NCBI GenBank assembly: GCA_027482185.1
Contig: JAIXWF010000012.1
Coordinates: forward strand, 186,001 to 250,000
Reading direction: 5' to 3'
DNA length: 64,000 nucleotides
Source: Opitutaceae bacterium
GTDB lineage: Bacteria > Verrucomicrobiota > Verrucomicrobiia > Opitutales > Opitutaceae
Shown here: positions 53,579 through 61,167 of the stretch, piece by piece
Numbering within the stretch: the stretch's first letter is position 1
Layout: every line of letters starts with the position of its first letter
The notes under the pieces: generated by a model
What the model was told of the DNA's origin: nothing
The model's input: only the letters and a program-made list of their open reading frames with translations
Databases searched by the model: none
Made by a program: the position numbers and the translations under genes

Positions 53579-54871
53579 ATGAAATTCACGACTGTGAATC
53601 GGCGCGCCTTTCTGCGCCAAGGCCTGACCGGAATTCTCGCCGCCGGCGCCGCCCCCCACTTTATTCCTGCGCGCCTGCTCGGCGCCGCCGCCCCTTCGCG
53701 CAAGGTCACCCTCGGCTGCATCGGCCTCGGCGTGCACGGCTTCGGCGTCAATCTGAAGCAATTCCTCGAGGAGGACGATTGCCGCGTCGTCGCCGTGTGC
53801 GATGTCTTCGCCGCCCGCCGCCGCAAGGGCAAACAGGCCGTCGACGAACGCTACGGCACGAAGGACTGCGCCGAGTACGCCGACTTCCGCGCGTTGCTCG
53901 CCCGGCCGGAAATCGACGCCGTCGTCATCTCCACGCCCGACCACTGGCACGTTACCATGGCCCTCCTCGCGCTCGAGGCCGGCAAACACGTTTTCTGCGA
54001 GAAGCCCACGCTCACGATCGCCGAGGGCCGCACGTTGGCCGACGCCGTTGCCCGCCGGAAATTGCTCTTCGCCACCGGCCTCGAGGACCGCTCCGTCATC
54101 CAGTACCACAAACTCGCCGAAGTGGTGCGCAACGGCGGCATCGGCAAATTGCAAAAGATCAAGGTCGGCCTGCCCGCCAAGGATATCTTCCCGCGCGAGG
54201 CCGCGGCGCCCGTCCCCGCCGACCTGAACTACGAACTCTGGCTCGGGCCCGCGCCCTTCCGTCCGTACACGCCGAAACTCACCGACGCCCAAGTCTGGCG
54301 GCAGATCCGCGATTTCTCCGGCGGGTCGCTCACCGACTGGGGTGCCCACTTGGTGGATACGGCCCAGGTCGCCAACTTCGCGGAAAACACGAGCCCCGTC
54401 GCCGTGCAGGGCAAGGGCACGATCCCGCCCGACGCGATCAACGACCTGCCGCAGACCTACGAACTGCGCTACACCTACGCCAACGGCGTGGAACTCGAGG
54501 TCGCTTCCACCGGCGCCGCCATCCGCCTCGAAGGCACCGACGGCTGGGTCGGCAACAAGGGCTGGCTCGGCCGCCTCGAGGGCAGCAACCCCGAGGTCTA
54601 CCGCCGCACCTACGATCCGGCGGCCAACAAGATCTGGCCGCGCCGCCCCCGCGAGCACCGCGATTTCCTCGACTGCCTCAAGAACGGCCAGCCGCCCATG
54701 TACACCGCGGAAGCATTGCACCGCCTCAGCACCACGCTGCACCTCGGCGCCATCGCGATGGAGCTCGGCCAGCCGCTGACCTGGGATCCGCTCAAGGAAG
54801 CATTCGGCCAACCCGCCGCCAACGCCCTCCGCTCCCGCCCCGTCCGCCAAGACTGGATGCGCCAAGGCTGA
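53579..54871 (+). CDS. Gfo/Idh/MocA family oxidoreductase, Tat-exported
   Basis: 430 residues from ATG 53579. The N-terminus NRRAFLRQGLTGILAAGAAP is a twin-arginine signal. The Rossmann start VTLGCIGLGVHGFGVN and the EKP motif in FCEKPTLTIAEG (catalytic Lys region) identify the family; SLTDWGAHLVDTAQ is the C-terminal-domain signature of the secreted glycan-associated subgroup. Cofactor is loaded in the cytoplasm before export. Such enzymes act as NAD-dependent sugar oxidoreductases or glycosidase-like enzymes. The gene ends at a heptad element convergent with xerD. Confidence 0.92.
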   Translation: MKFTTVNRRAFLRQGLTGILAAGAAPHFIPARLLGAAAPSRKVTLGCIGLGVHGFGVNLKQFLEEDDCRVVAVCDVFAARRRKGKQAVDERYGTKDCAEYADFRALLARPEIDAVVISTPDHWHVTMALLALEAGKHVFCEKPTLTIAEGRTLADAVARRKLLFATGLEDRSVIQYHKLAEVVRNGGIGKLQKIKVGLPAKDIFPREAAAPVPADLNYELWLGPAPFRPYTPKLTDAQVWRQIRDFSGGSLTDWGAHLVDTAQVANFAENTSPVAVQGKGTIPPDAINDLPQTYELRYTYANGVELEVASTGAAIRLEGTDGWVGNKGWLGRLEGSNPEVYRRTYDPAANKIWPRRPREHRDFLDCLKNGQPPMYTAEALHRLSTTLHLGAIAMELGQPLTWDPLKEAFGQPAANALRSRPVRQDWMRQG

Positions 54872-54892
54872 AGCGGCGCCGCCGGCGCCGCA

Positions 54893-54983
54893 GTTGAAAG
54901 CCTCAAGGTGAAAGTTGAAAACTAGGCATCGCGCGCCGCGTGCCTCGGCTCGGTCTTTCACCTTTCAACTTTCACCCTTCAAC
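54893..54983. repeat. Family-1 heptad element, 91 bp (4 + 5 + 4 heptads)
   Basis: Left arm 54893-54920 (GTTGAAA, GCCTCAA, GGTGAAA, GTTGAAA), 35-bp spacer, right arm 54956-54983 (TTTCACC, TTTCAAC, TTTCACC, CTTCAAC). Arm and spacer lengths are identical to the element at 47188. The right arm contains the xerD stop codon (54965-54967), so the last xerD codons are repeat sequence. Confidence 0.88.
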
Positions 54984-55945
54984 CGCGGCGGCCCGGCCGC
55001 CCGATTCCGCGGATGGAATTTCCCGTGCTGGTCCAGCAACCGCTGCGGTTCAACCGCAGTGTAGATCTGCGTCGTCGAGATATCGACGTGCCCGAGCATC
55101 TCCTGGATCGCGCGCAAGTCCGCGCCACCCGTCAGCAGGTGCGTCGCAAACGAATGCCGCAACGCGTGCGGTTTCACGTTCTTGGTCAGACCGGCGCGCT
55201 GCGCGTGCTTCTTCACGATCATCCAGAGCGCCACGCGCGACAGCCCGCCGCCGTGGTGGTTGAGAAACAGATGGCTGCCCGTCTTGGCCCGCACCAATTG
55301 GGGCCGGCCGGAGACCAGATAGTTCGCCGTCGCCGCGGCCGCCTGCCGGCCGACGGGCACGACCCGTTCTTTCGAACCTTTGCCGAACACGCGGATGAAG
55401 CCGCCTTCGAGGTCGATCTGCTGCAGCGTGAGGGCCGCGAGTTCGGAAACGCGCAGCCCGCTCGAATAGAACAATTCGAGCAACGCGCGGTCGCGCAGCG
55501 AAAAGGCATCCGCGCCGTCGGCCGCCGTCACGAGGCGCTCGACCTCGGTCTCGGACAGCGTCCCGGGAATCTTCCGCCGCGGCTTCGGTCCGGTCAGCAG
55601 CGCCGTGAAATCGTCGGGCCGGCCGTTCTCCTTCACGAGATGGCGAGCCAGCATGCGCAGCGCCGTGAGCTTGCGGGCCGCGCTCGCCGCCGCGTAGGCG
55701 GGCGTCGCGAGGCTCTGCACCCACGCCGCGGCCGCCGCGGCATCGACGCCTGACCAATCCTTGAGCCCGCGGCGCTGGAAAAACGCCGCCGCCTGGTCGA
55801 GGTCGCGCCGGTAGGCCGCGCGGGTGTTCTTCGCCAGCCCGCGTTCGAGCGCGAGCGTGTTGAGAAAAGCCTGGATATCCCCCGCGAACGCCCGCGGCGC
55901 CCGGCTTTCGTCGTCGCGGTTCGTCCGGCGGCGGGCCTCGGCCAT
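54965..55945 (-). CDS. xerD: Tyrosine recombinase XerD-like
   Basis: 326 residues: N-terminal SAM-like core-binding domain (~20-105) and catalytic domain (~125-300). The catalytic set is complete: Arg165 in SSGLRVSEL, Lys190 region in FGKGSKER, His260-x-x-Arg263 in PHALRHSFATHLL, His286 in MLGHVDIS and Tyr295 nucleophile in TTQIYTAV. This closely matches XerC/XerD, which resolve chromosome dimers at dif near FtsK; XerC versus XerD is not certain. The C-terminal RLKGES is encoded by a heptad arm. It follows infA by 31 bp, suggesting co-transcription. Confidence 0.92.
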   Translation of the reverse strand: MAEARRRTNRDDESRAPRAFAGDIQAFLNTLALERGLAKNTRAAYRRDLDQAAAFFQRRGLKDWSGVDAAAAAAWVQSLATPAYAAASAARKLTALRMLARHLVKENGRPDDFTALLTGPKPRRKIPGTLSETEVERLVTAADGADAFSLRDRALLELFYSSGLRVSELAALTLQQIDLEGGFIRVFGKGSKERVVPVGRQAAAATANYLVSGRPQLVRAKTGSHLFLNHHGGGLSRVALWMIVKKHAQRAGLTKNVKPHALRHSFATHLLTGGADLRAIQEMLGHVDISTTQIYTAVEPQRLLDQHGKFHPRNRAAGPPRLKGES

Positions 55946-55976
55946 GGCGGATTTCCGGCGGCCGCGGCGGGCCGGC

Positions 55977-56243
55977 TCAGTACTGCCGGCGGCGCGGCGG
56001 CGGCACGTAGTTGGAGTTCGTCTCCTTCATCCGGAAGGTGATGCGCGCCTTCTCCAGATCGTAGGGACTCATCTCCATCTTCACCATGTCGCCGGCGGCG
56101 ATCTTGATGAAATTCTTGCGGAGCTTGCCCGAGATGTGCGCGAGGACCACGTGGCCGTTGGCCAGCTGGACCTTGAACATCGTGCCGGGCAGCACGGCGA
56201 CGACCTTCCCCTCCACTTCGATCGCGTTGTTGTCAGCGGACAT
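55977..56243 (-). CDS. infA: Translation initiation factor IF-1
   Basis: 88 residues. The S1/OB fold is clear: [37 protein letters not shown] and [20 protein letters not shown]. It is longer than E. coli IF-1 (72) owing to a C-terminal [15 protein letters not shown] tail. IF-1 occupies the ribosomal A site during initiation. It is divergent from tadA and probably leads an operon with xerD. A TTGACT element (56326-56331, minus strand) may be its -35, with only a weak -10. Confidence 0.96.
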   Translation of the reverse strand: MSADNNAIEVEGKVVAVLPGTMFKVQLANGHVVLAHISGKLRKNFIKIAAGDMVKMEMSPYDLEKARITFRMKETNSNYVPPPRRRQY

Positions 56244-56350
56244 GGTTAACGCGGTGTTCGGACGCTTGGCGGGAAATCATGGTGTCGTTCGTCAAAAGCC
56301 CCTTGTAAGGCAGATCACGCCGGCCTTAGTCAATCTTTCCCTCTGTCCCG

Positions 56351-56896
56351 GTGAACATGCCCGAACCGTCGTCCCCGCCTCCGCCCTGCCCGTTTGAGAA
56401 GCGGTTTCCTTCCCAACTGGTCCGCGACGACGCCTTCTTCATGAGCCTCGCCTTCAACCAGGCGATCGACGCTTGGCGGCAGGACGAGGTCCCGATCGGC
56501 GCCGTGATCGCGATCGACGGCGAGGTCGCCGCCGCCGCCCACAACACGGTCGAAAGTTCCCGCGACCCCACCGCCCATGCCGAGATCCTCGCGATCACCC
56601 AAGCCGCGGCGAAACTCGGCGATTGGCGGCTCGAAGGCGCGACAGTCTACGTGACCAAGGAGCCCTGCCCCATGTGCTCCGGCGCCCTGCTGATGTCGCG
56701 CGTCCGCCGCGTCTGCTTCGCCGTGCCGGATCCGAAAATGGGCTGCCTCGGCGGCGCCACCAACCTCAACGACCTGCCGCGCATCAATCACCGCTGCGAG
56801 CTCACCGCCGGCGGCGTGCTGGAAAACGAATGCCGCGATCTGCTCCAGGCTTTTTTCCGCCTCAAACGCACCGCGCCCGAGGGCTCCGCGTCCTGA
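56351..56896 (+). CDS. tadA: tRNA adenosine(34) deaminase
   Basis: 181 residues from GTG 56351, or 179 from ATG 56357. The zinc site is H76-A-E78 in TAHAEIL and P105-C-P-M-C109; Glu78 is the catalytic acid/base. VPIGAVIAIDGEVAAAAHNT and MGCLGGATNLN are typical of TadA, which makes inosine at the wobble position of tRNA-Arg(ACG). The N-terminal Pro-rich extension (~1-20) is longer than usual. A guanine-deaminase-like role for related proteins is less likely given the motif spacing. Confidence 0.9.
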   Translation: MNMPEPSSPPPPCPFEKRFPSQLVRDDAFFMSLAFNQAIDAWRQDEVPIGAVIAIDGEVAAAAHNTVESSRDPTAHAEILAITQAAAKLGDWRLEGATVYVTKEPCPMCSGALLMSRVRRVCFAVPDPKMGCLGGATNLNDLPRINHRCELTAGGVLENECRDLLQAFFRLKRTAPEGSAS

Positions 56897-57067
56897 ATTC
56901 CGGCTTTCGGTTTCTTCGTCCGGTTCATCCGCCGGCTCGGCTCCGGTTCGTCCTGTCCTCATTCCGGTCCCGCCCCGCCGCACCTCCCAGTTGACCTCGC
57001 CGCTTCGCGGTGCATCTGTTGCAGCCTCCGTTTCCTTTCCTTCAACCCAATCCATCCCATCCCGACC

Positions 57068-57700
57068 ATGGCCTTCGAACTTCCGAAACTGCCCTACGCC
57101 GCCACCGCGCTCGAGCCGCACATCGACGCCAAGACGATGGAGATCCATCACGGCAAGCACCACAACGCGTACGTCACCAACGCGAACAACCTGCTCAAGG
57201 ACCACGCGGCCCTCGCCGCCTTGGACGTCAACACGCTCATTGCCGACCTGAGCAAGGTCCCCGAGGCCATCCGCGGCGGCGTGCGCAACAACGCCGGCGG
57301 CCACAGCAACCACGCCTTCTTCTGGACCATCATGGGCCCGGGCAAGGGCGGCGCGCCCAAGGGCGCCCTCGCCGACGCCATCGCCGCCACCTTCGGTTCC
57401 TTCGATAACTTCAAGGCCGAGTTCGCCAAGGCCGCCGCCGGACGCTTCGGCTCCGGCTGGGCCTGGCTCTACGTCGGCGCCGACAAGAAGCTCGCGATCG
57501 GCTCCACCGCCAACCAGGACAGCCCGCTCATGGGCAAGGCCGTCGCCGGCATCGAAGGCAAACCCGTCATCGGCCTCGATGTCTGGGAGCACGCCTACTA
57601 CCTCAACTACCAGAATCGCCGCCCCGACTACGTGACCGCGTTCTGGAACGTCGTCGACTGGGACGCCGCCGCCGCCAACTACGCCAAGGCCGTTGCCTGA
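57068..57700 (+). CDS. sodA: Superoxide dismutase, Mn-type (Fe/Mn family)
   Basis: 210 residues. Metal ligands: His in [14 protein letters not shown], His in [10 protein letters not shown], Asp and His in [18 protein letters not shown]. The NNAGGHSNH segment (Gly at the position where Fe enzymes carry the active-site Gln) and TANQDSPLM (the Mn-enzyme Gln) point to the Mn or cambialistic type. It dismutates superoxide to oxygen and peroxide; no signal peptide, so cytoplasmic. It is followed within 7 bp by a heptad arm, then an intrinsic terminator. Confidence 0.96.
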   Translation: MAFELPKLPYAATALEPHIDAKTMEIHHGKHHNAYVTNANNLLKDHAALAALDVNTLIADLSKVPEAIRGGVRNNAGGHSNHAFFWTIMGPGKGGAPKGALADAIAATFGSFDNFKAEFAKAAAGRFGSGWAWLYVGADKKLAIGSTANQDSPLMGKAVAGIEGKPVIGLDVWEHAYYLNYQNRRPDYVTAFWNVVDWDAAAANYAKAVA

Positions 57701-57707
57701 AGGCAGA

Positions 57708-57735
57708 GTTGAGCGTTGAGGGTTGAGAGTTGAGA
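57708..57735 (+). repeat. Family-1 heptad arm after the superoxide dismutase gene
   Basis: Four units: GTTGAGC, GTTGAGG, GTTGAGA, GTTGAGA. It begins 7 bases after the stop. No same-family inverted partner follows; instead a terminator and a family-3 element occupy the rest of the gap. Confidence 0.85.
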
Positions 57736-57768
57736 GACCCAAGCCGCTAAACCTCAGCCTGCCCTTCC

Positions 57769-57797
57769 AAGCCGCCCGATTTTCCGGGCGGCTTTTT
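57769..57797 (+). terminator. Intrinsic terminator of the superoxide dismutase gene
   Basis: A perfect 10-bp stem (57769-57778 with 57785-57794), 6-base loop, and a T-run TTTTT (57793-57797, first two bases paired in the stem). Confidence 0.92.
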
Positions 57798-57816
57798 CGT
57801 GCCCCGCCGGACCAAA

Positions 57817-58016
57817 TGCGGATCGCGGATTGCGAATTGCGGATTTCCCCATCCGCCAAGCCCAACCGCACCGCAGTCATCCCCCGTTTCCGGTCTCCGG
57901 TATCCGCCTTCCGGTCTTAAATCTCCGGTCTCCGGTATCCGAACTCCGGTTTCGCGCCCTCCGGTCTCCAAACTCCGGTTTTGAACCAATCCGCAATCCC
58001 CAATCCACATTCCGCA
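57817..58016. repeat. Family-3 heptad element containing nested family-2 arrays
   Basis: Outer left arm 57817-57844 (TGCGGAT, CGCGGAT, TGCGAAT, TGCGGAT) and outer right arm 57989-58016 (ATCCGCA, ATCCCCA, ATCCACA, TTCCGCA), each exactly four heptads and mutually inverted. The 144-bp spacer carries three blocks of TTTCCGG/TCTCCGG-type units: 57887-57914 (four), 57922-57949 (four, after a 7-base gap) and a degraded block to 57978. It ends 8 bases from the tolB stop. Confidence 0.88.
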
Positions 58017-58024
58017 ATTATACC

Positions 58025-59218
58025 TCACGGTGTCCACACGCTCGCCTGCAGCGCCGCGGCGTCGCCCGGCGTGATGCGCGTGCTCTTGCCCGTCTCCGTA
58101 TCCAGAATGCACAGTACGCTCGTCGTGCGGTCGCGCGCTGTGTAGACCAGGTGGCGGCCGTCGGCCAGCCAGGCCGGCTCCACGGCGTCGAAACTCGCCT
58201 TCGACACGACCTCCGCCTTGCCCTTGGCGAAATCGTACACCGCGATCTGGTAACGGGGCCCCACGCGCACCGTGCACGCGATCTTCGAGGGATTCGCGCG
58301 GCTCCAATCCGGCTCCGCCGTGTAATTGAAGCCCGTGCTCAGGCGCTGCGGCGCGCCGCCGCCCGCCGGCATCACGTAAAGCTGCGGGCCCGGCTCCATC
58401 GCGAAAACGAGGCGCGTGCCGTCCGGCGACCAGGCCGGCGAGGACTTCACCGCGTCGGACCGCGTCTTGCGGCTCACCATGCGGCCCTGCGCATTGGCCG
58501 TGTAGATCTCCGGCTGGCCCTCGCCGCTCAGCACCATCGCGACCTGCTGGCCGCTCGGGCTGAAACGCGCGCCGCTGTTCGTGCCGCGGAAACTGACGAA
58601 CGTGTCCTTCCGGCCCGACTGCGGATCGAGCAGGAAGATGTCCGGCGCGCCGGACTTGTAGAAGCTGGTGAAAATGATCTTCGAGCCGTCCGGCGCCCAG
58701 CGCGGCGTCATGAGCAGCGCGTTGTCCTGCGTCAGCCGCTTCGCCTCGCCGAGAAAAAGGTCGCCCGTGTAGATGTCGCCCTTGCCCGCGCGCTGCGAAA
58801 TGAACGCCACCCGCGCCGTGAAGAACCCGCGCAGCCCGAGGCCGTTCGTCTTCGCCACCGCGACGTCCGCCGCGCGCAGCAGCGCCTGCCGCGCCGTCGT
58901 GCCGCTCACCGTCTCCGCCGCCACCGGGGTCGTCGCGCCGCCGGTCGTCCGCGTGATGTCCACGCGCACCTGCGTCGCCGTCACCGGCGTGAAGCGGATG
59001 TCGAAGGCATGGCCGCTGCCGACCAGCTTGTAGCGGCCGTGCGACGCAAACGCCGTCTGCGCCAGGCTCTGGGCGTCGGCGGAGGCCGCGGTGACGCGGA
59101 CCGGTACGAGGTTGGCGTCGACCGCGACGTCGACGACGCCGAGATTGCGGGTCGGCTGGGCCGCGACCGCGGCGGCGGCGAACACAAGACCGAGAAAAGC
59201 GAGGGAGAGGTTGCGCAT
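58025..59218 (-). CDS. tolB: TolB-like periplasmic beta-propeller protein
   Basis: 397 residues from ATG 59218 with a signal peptide (~1-20). Residues ~21-135 form the alpha/beta N-terminal TolB domain (ASHGRYKLVGSGHAFDIRFT), then a six-bladed WD40-like propeller with repeated (P)xWxPDG motifs (TPRWAPDGSKIIF, SPAWSPDGTRLVF, EPDWSRANPSKIA, EPAWLADGRHLVY). TolB works with Pal and TolA in envelope constriction; no pal, tolQ, tolR or tolA is adjacent, so it could instead be a free-standing TolB paralogue. The start ORF to 59284 is not favoured. Confidence 0.85.
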   Translation of the reverse strand: MRNLSLAFLGLVFAAAAVAAQPTRNLGVVDVAVDANLVPVRVTAASADAQSLAQTAFASHGRYKLVGSGHAFDIRFTPVTATQVRVDITRTTGGATTPVAAETVSGTTARQALLRAADVAVAKTNGLGLRGFFTARVAFISQRAGKGDIYTGDLFLGEAKRLTQDNALLMTPRWAPDGSKIIFTSFYKSGAPDIFLLDPQSGRKDTFVSFRGTNSGARFSPSGQQVAMVLSGEGQPEIYTANAQGRMVSRKTRSDAVKSSPAWSPDGTRLVFAMEPGPQLYVMPAGGGAPQRLSTGFNYTAEPDWSRANPSKIACTVRVGPRYQIAVYDFAKGKAEVVSKASFDAVEPAWLADGRHLVYTARDRTTSVLCILDTETGKSTRITPGDAAALQASVWTP

Positions 59219-59312
59219 GTTGAAGGACGCGACGATGTGCGCGCCTCGGGGCATTTCTATTTGCGCCGCCTGCCGGCATAACAACTCTTATTTGCTCACA
59301 ATCGAATCCACC

Positions 59313-60422
59313 GTGACTCCCGACGACATCAAGGCCCAGCTCAAGCAAGTGAAGTACCCCGGCTTCAGCCGCGACATCGTGTCGTTCGGCCTCGTCCGCA
59401 CCGCGGGTTTCTTCGACGGCACGGTCAAGGTCGGCCTCGCCCTCACGAGCAGCGACCCGAAGACCCCGCTGCAGCTCAAGGCCGACGTCGAGAAGGCGCT
59501 CCGCGGCCTGCCCGGCGTGAAGGAGATCCTCGTCGAGATCGCCGTCTCCCCCGCCAAGGCCCCGCCGGCCGCCGCCGGCCAAACCGCCGCGGGCGGCAAC
59601 CTCGCCGGCAATGCCGGCGCCCCGCGCAAGATCCGCCACGCCGTTGCCATCGCCTCGGGCAAAGGCGGCGTCGGCAAGAGCACCTTCGCCGTCAACCTCG
59701 CCTGCGCCCTCGCCCAAGTCCTCTCCGCCGCCGGCCGTCCGGGCCGCGTCGGTCTCATGGACTGCGACATCTACGGCCCCAGCGTGCCGCTCATGATGGG
59801 CCTGTCCGGCCGCCCCGAGGTCGAGGGCGAAGGCCAGGAAGCGATGCTCATCCCGATGACCCGCCACGGCGTGAAGGTCATGAGCATGGGCTTCCTCGTC
59901 GACGACAACACCCCCGTCGTGTGGCGCGGTCCGATGATCATGAAGACGGTCCAGCAGTTCGTGCAGAACGTGAAGTGGGACGAGTTGGACATCCTCCTCA
60001 TCGATCTCCCGCCGGGCACCGGCGATGCGCAATTGTCCCTCGTGCAGACGATCCCGCTCGACGGCGCCGTCATCGTCACCACGCCCCAGGCCGCCGCCAC
60101 CAATGTCGCGCGCAAGGGCGGCCTCATGTTCCAAAAGGTCAACGTGCCGCTCCTCGGCGTCGCGGAAAACATGAGCTTTTTTCTAGATCCCAGCGGCGCG
60201 AAACACGAACTGTTCGGTTCCGGCGGCGGCATCATCGCGGCCGAAAAACTCGGCACCACGCTGCTCGGCCAAGTGCCTTTGATCCCGGAGATCCGCGCCG
60301 GCGGCGACTCCGGCGAGCCCATCGTCGTCTCGGCGCCCGAAGGCGCGGCCGGATCGGTCTTCCGGGAAATCGCCCGCACCCTGCTCGCGCGCCTGCAAAA
60401 ACCCGCTCCCGCCGGCGCGTGA
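59313..60422 (+). CDS. Mrp/ApbC-family P-loop ATPase (iron-sulfur carrier family) lacking the CxxC
   Basis: 369 residues from GTG 59313 (TTG 59292 possible). N-terminal MIP18-like domain (~1-80), an Ala/Gly linker, then the deviant Walker A IASGKGGVGKSTFAVN (113-128), GLMDCDIYGPSVPLMMG, LLIDLPPGTGDAQLSL and ATNVARKGGLMF. Mrp proteins carry and deliver Fe-S clusters as dimers through a C-terminal CxxC. Here the equivalent segment after VAENMSFFL reads Asp292-Pro-Ser-Gly295, so both cysteines are missing. It may be a non-cluster-binding Mrp (as in SalA-like proteins) acting as a regulator or chaperone. Confidence 0.9.
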   Translation: MTPDDIKAQLKQVKYPGFSRDIVSFGLVRTAGFFDGTVKVGLALTSSDPKTPLQLKADVEKALRGLPGVKEILVEIAVSPAKAPPAAAGQTAAGGNLAGNAGAPRKIRHAVAIASGKGGVGKSTFAVNLACALAQVLSAAGRPGRVGLMDCDIYGPSVPLMMGLSGRPEVEGEGQEAMLIPMTRHGVKVMSMGFLVDDNTPVVWRGPMIMKTVQQFVQNVKWDELDILLIDLPPGTGDAQLSLVQTIPLDGAVIVTTPQAAATNVARKGGLMFQKVNVPLLGVAENMSFFLDPSGAKHELFGSGGGIIAAEKLGTTLLGQVPLIPEIRAGGDSGEPIVVSAPEGAAGSVFREIARTLLARLQKPAPAGA

Positions 60423-60444
60423 CGATTGGGAAAAATTGCAGGCA

Positions 60445-60474
60445 TTGACAGGCCGGAAGTCGTAGCTCTCATTT
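60445..60474 (+). promoter_or_regulatory. Candidate sigma-70 promoter for the 95-residue gene
   Basis: A perfect TTGACA -35 (60445-60450), 18-base spacing, and a weak TCATTT -10 (60469-60474). If real, transcription would begin within a few bases of the ATG at 60486, giving an almost leaderless mRNA. Confidence 0.35.
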
Positions 60475-60485
60475 TGCCGCGCTTC

Positions 60486-60773
60486 ATGACTCATCCTGCA
60501 CAAGAGCCTTCGACGTCCCGGGAGTTTGTGAAACAGTCCAGCCTCTACCAGGAGTTCCTGGCGGAGCGGGAAGAGATTCTGAAACACAAATGGCTCGAGT
60601 CGGAGCGCCTCGGCTACGACATCGGGTTCGAGCGCGCCCTGCTCGACTGGATCCGGAAACACCGGGAAAGCTGGCGGGCCGCGCGACGCCAACAGCACGC
60701 GTCGCATCAAAGCCACTCTTCCTCCCCGTTTGCCGGCCACGCCGGCGAATCGGCCGAGAAGAAGGCCCAGTAA
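60486..60773 (+). CDS. Small conserved-type cytoplasmic protein of unknown function (95 aa)
   Basis: Starts at ATG 60486 (MTHPAQEP). The core SLYQEFLAEREEILKHKWLE then SERLGYDIGFERALLDWIRKHRESW is strongly amphipathic and reads like a compact helical domain (a KHKWxESExxGxDIGFExA pattern I associate with small conserved proteins of this phylum and with a segment of DUF4032-like proteins; not certain). The C-terminal third is His/Ser-rich and low complexity. No signal peptide. It is followed by an intrinsic terminator and may have its own promoter. Confidence 0.7.
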   Translation: MTHPAQEPSTSREFVKQSSLYQEFLAEREEILKHKWLESERLGYDIGFERALLDWIRKHRESWRAARRQQHASHQSHSSSPFAGHAGESAEKKAQ

Positions 60774-60802
60774 GTTCGCCCCGGCGGTGCCGGCGGCAAG
60801 AA

Positions 60803-60828
60803 GGCGGGAAATCCCCGCCTCTTTTTTT
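60803..60828 (+). terminator. Intrinsic terminator after the 95-residue gene
   Basis: GGCGGG (60803-60808), 5-base loop, CCCGCC (60814-60819), then TC and seven T (60822-60828). Confidence 0.9.
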
Positions 60829-60865
60829 GCCCGGATTCCGGCCCTCCGCGTCGCCCCATGGGCAC

Positions 60866-60893
60866 AAAAAAGCCGGATCCTTTCGGATCCGGC
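60866..60893 (-). terminator. Intrinsic terminator of rpmG
   Basis: On the minus strand: a perfect 9-bp stem (60885-60893 with 60872-60880), 4-base loop, then a run of six T (60871-60866). It lies 36 bases after the rpmG stop. Confidence 0.92.
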
Positions 60894-60928
60894 CAAAGTG
60901 GGAAACGGGGCCCGGAGGCCGCCGCCGT

Positions 60929-61093
60929 TTACTTGATTTCCTTGTGGAGGGTGTGGCGCTTGAGGTGCGGGTTGTACTTCTTCTTCTCGATGCGCTCCGT
61001 GACCGTCTTCTTGTTGCGGAAGGTGAGGTAACGCGACGCCGGTTTGCCCTCTTTCTTGGCTTCCGTGCACTCCAGGGTGACTTGTTCTTGCAT
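60929..61093 (-). CDS. rpmG: Ribosomal protein bL33
   Basis: 54 residues, ATG 61093 to TAA 60929-60931; it is short but complete. [20 protein letters not shown] then [20 protein letters not shown] and [14 protein letters not shown] is a clear L33. Only one Cys is present, so this is the zinc-independent (C-minus) type rather than the CxxC/CxxC form. The leader is AT-rich (TATTTAAAT) without a Shine-Dalgarno sequence. No tRNA-Trp or secE is adjacent, unlike many bacteria. Confidence 0.96.
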   Translation of the reverse strand: MQEQVTLECTEAKKEGKPASRYLTFRNKKTVTERIEKKKYNPHLKRHTLHKEIK

Positions 61094-61167
61094 GATTTAA
61101 ATAGGTTGAACGGTCAGAGAAAACGGCCCGACCCGCCCGGTGCAACCACAAACTCGGCCGCCCGCCC

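Noticed and set aside
54965-55945. The tyrosine recombinase as a phage or genomic-island integrase
   Set aside because: It matches XerC/XerD closely, sits behind infA, and no tRNA-associated att repeats or phage genes are visible.
56897-56924. A possible degraded family-2 heptad arm after tadA
   Set aside because: Only two or three units (ATTCCGG, CTTTCGG) are recognisable; too decayed to call.
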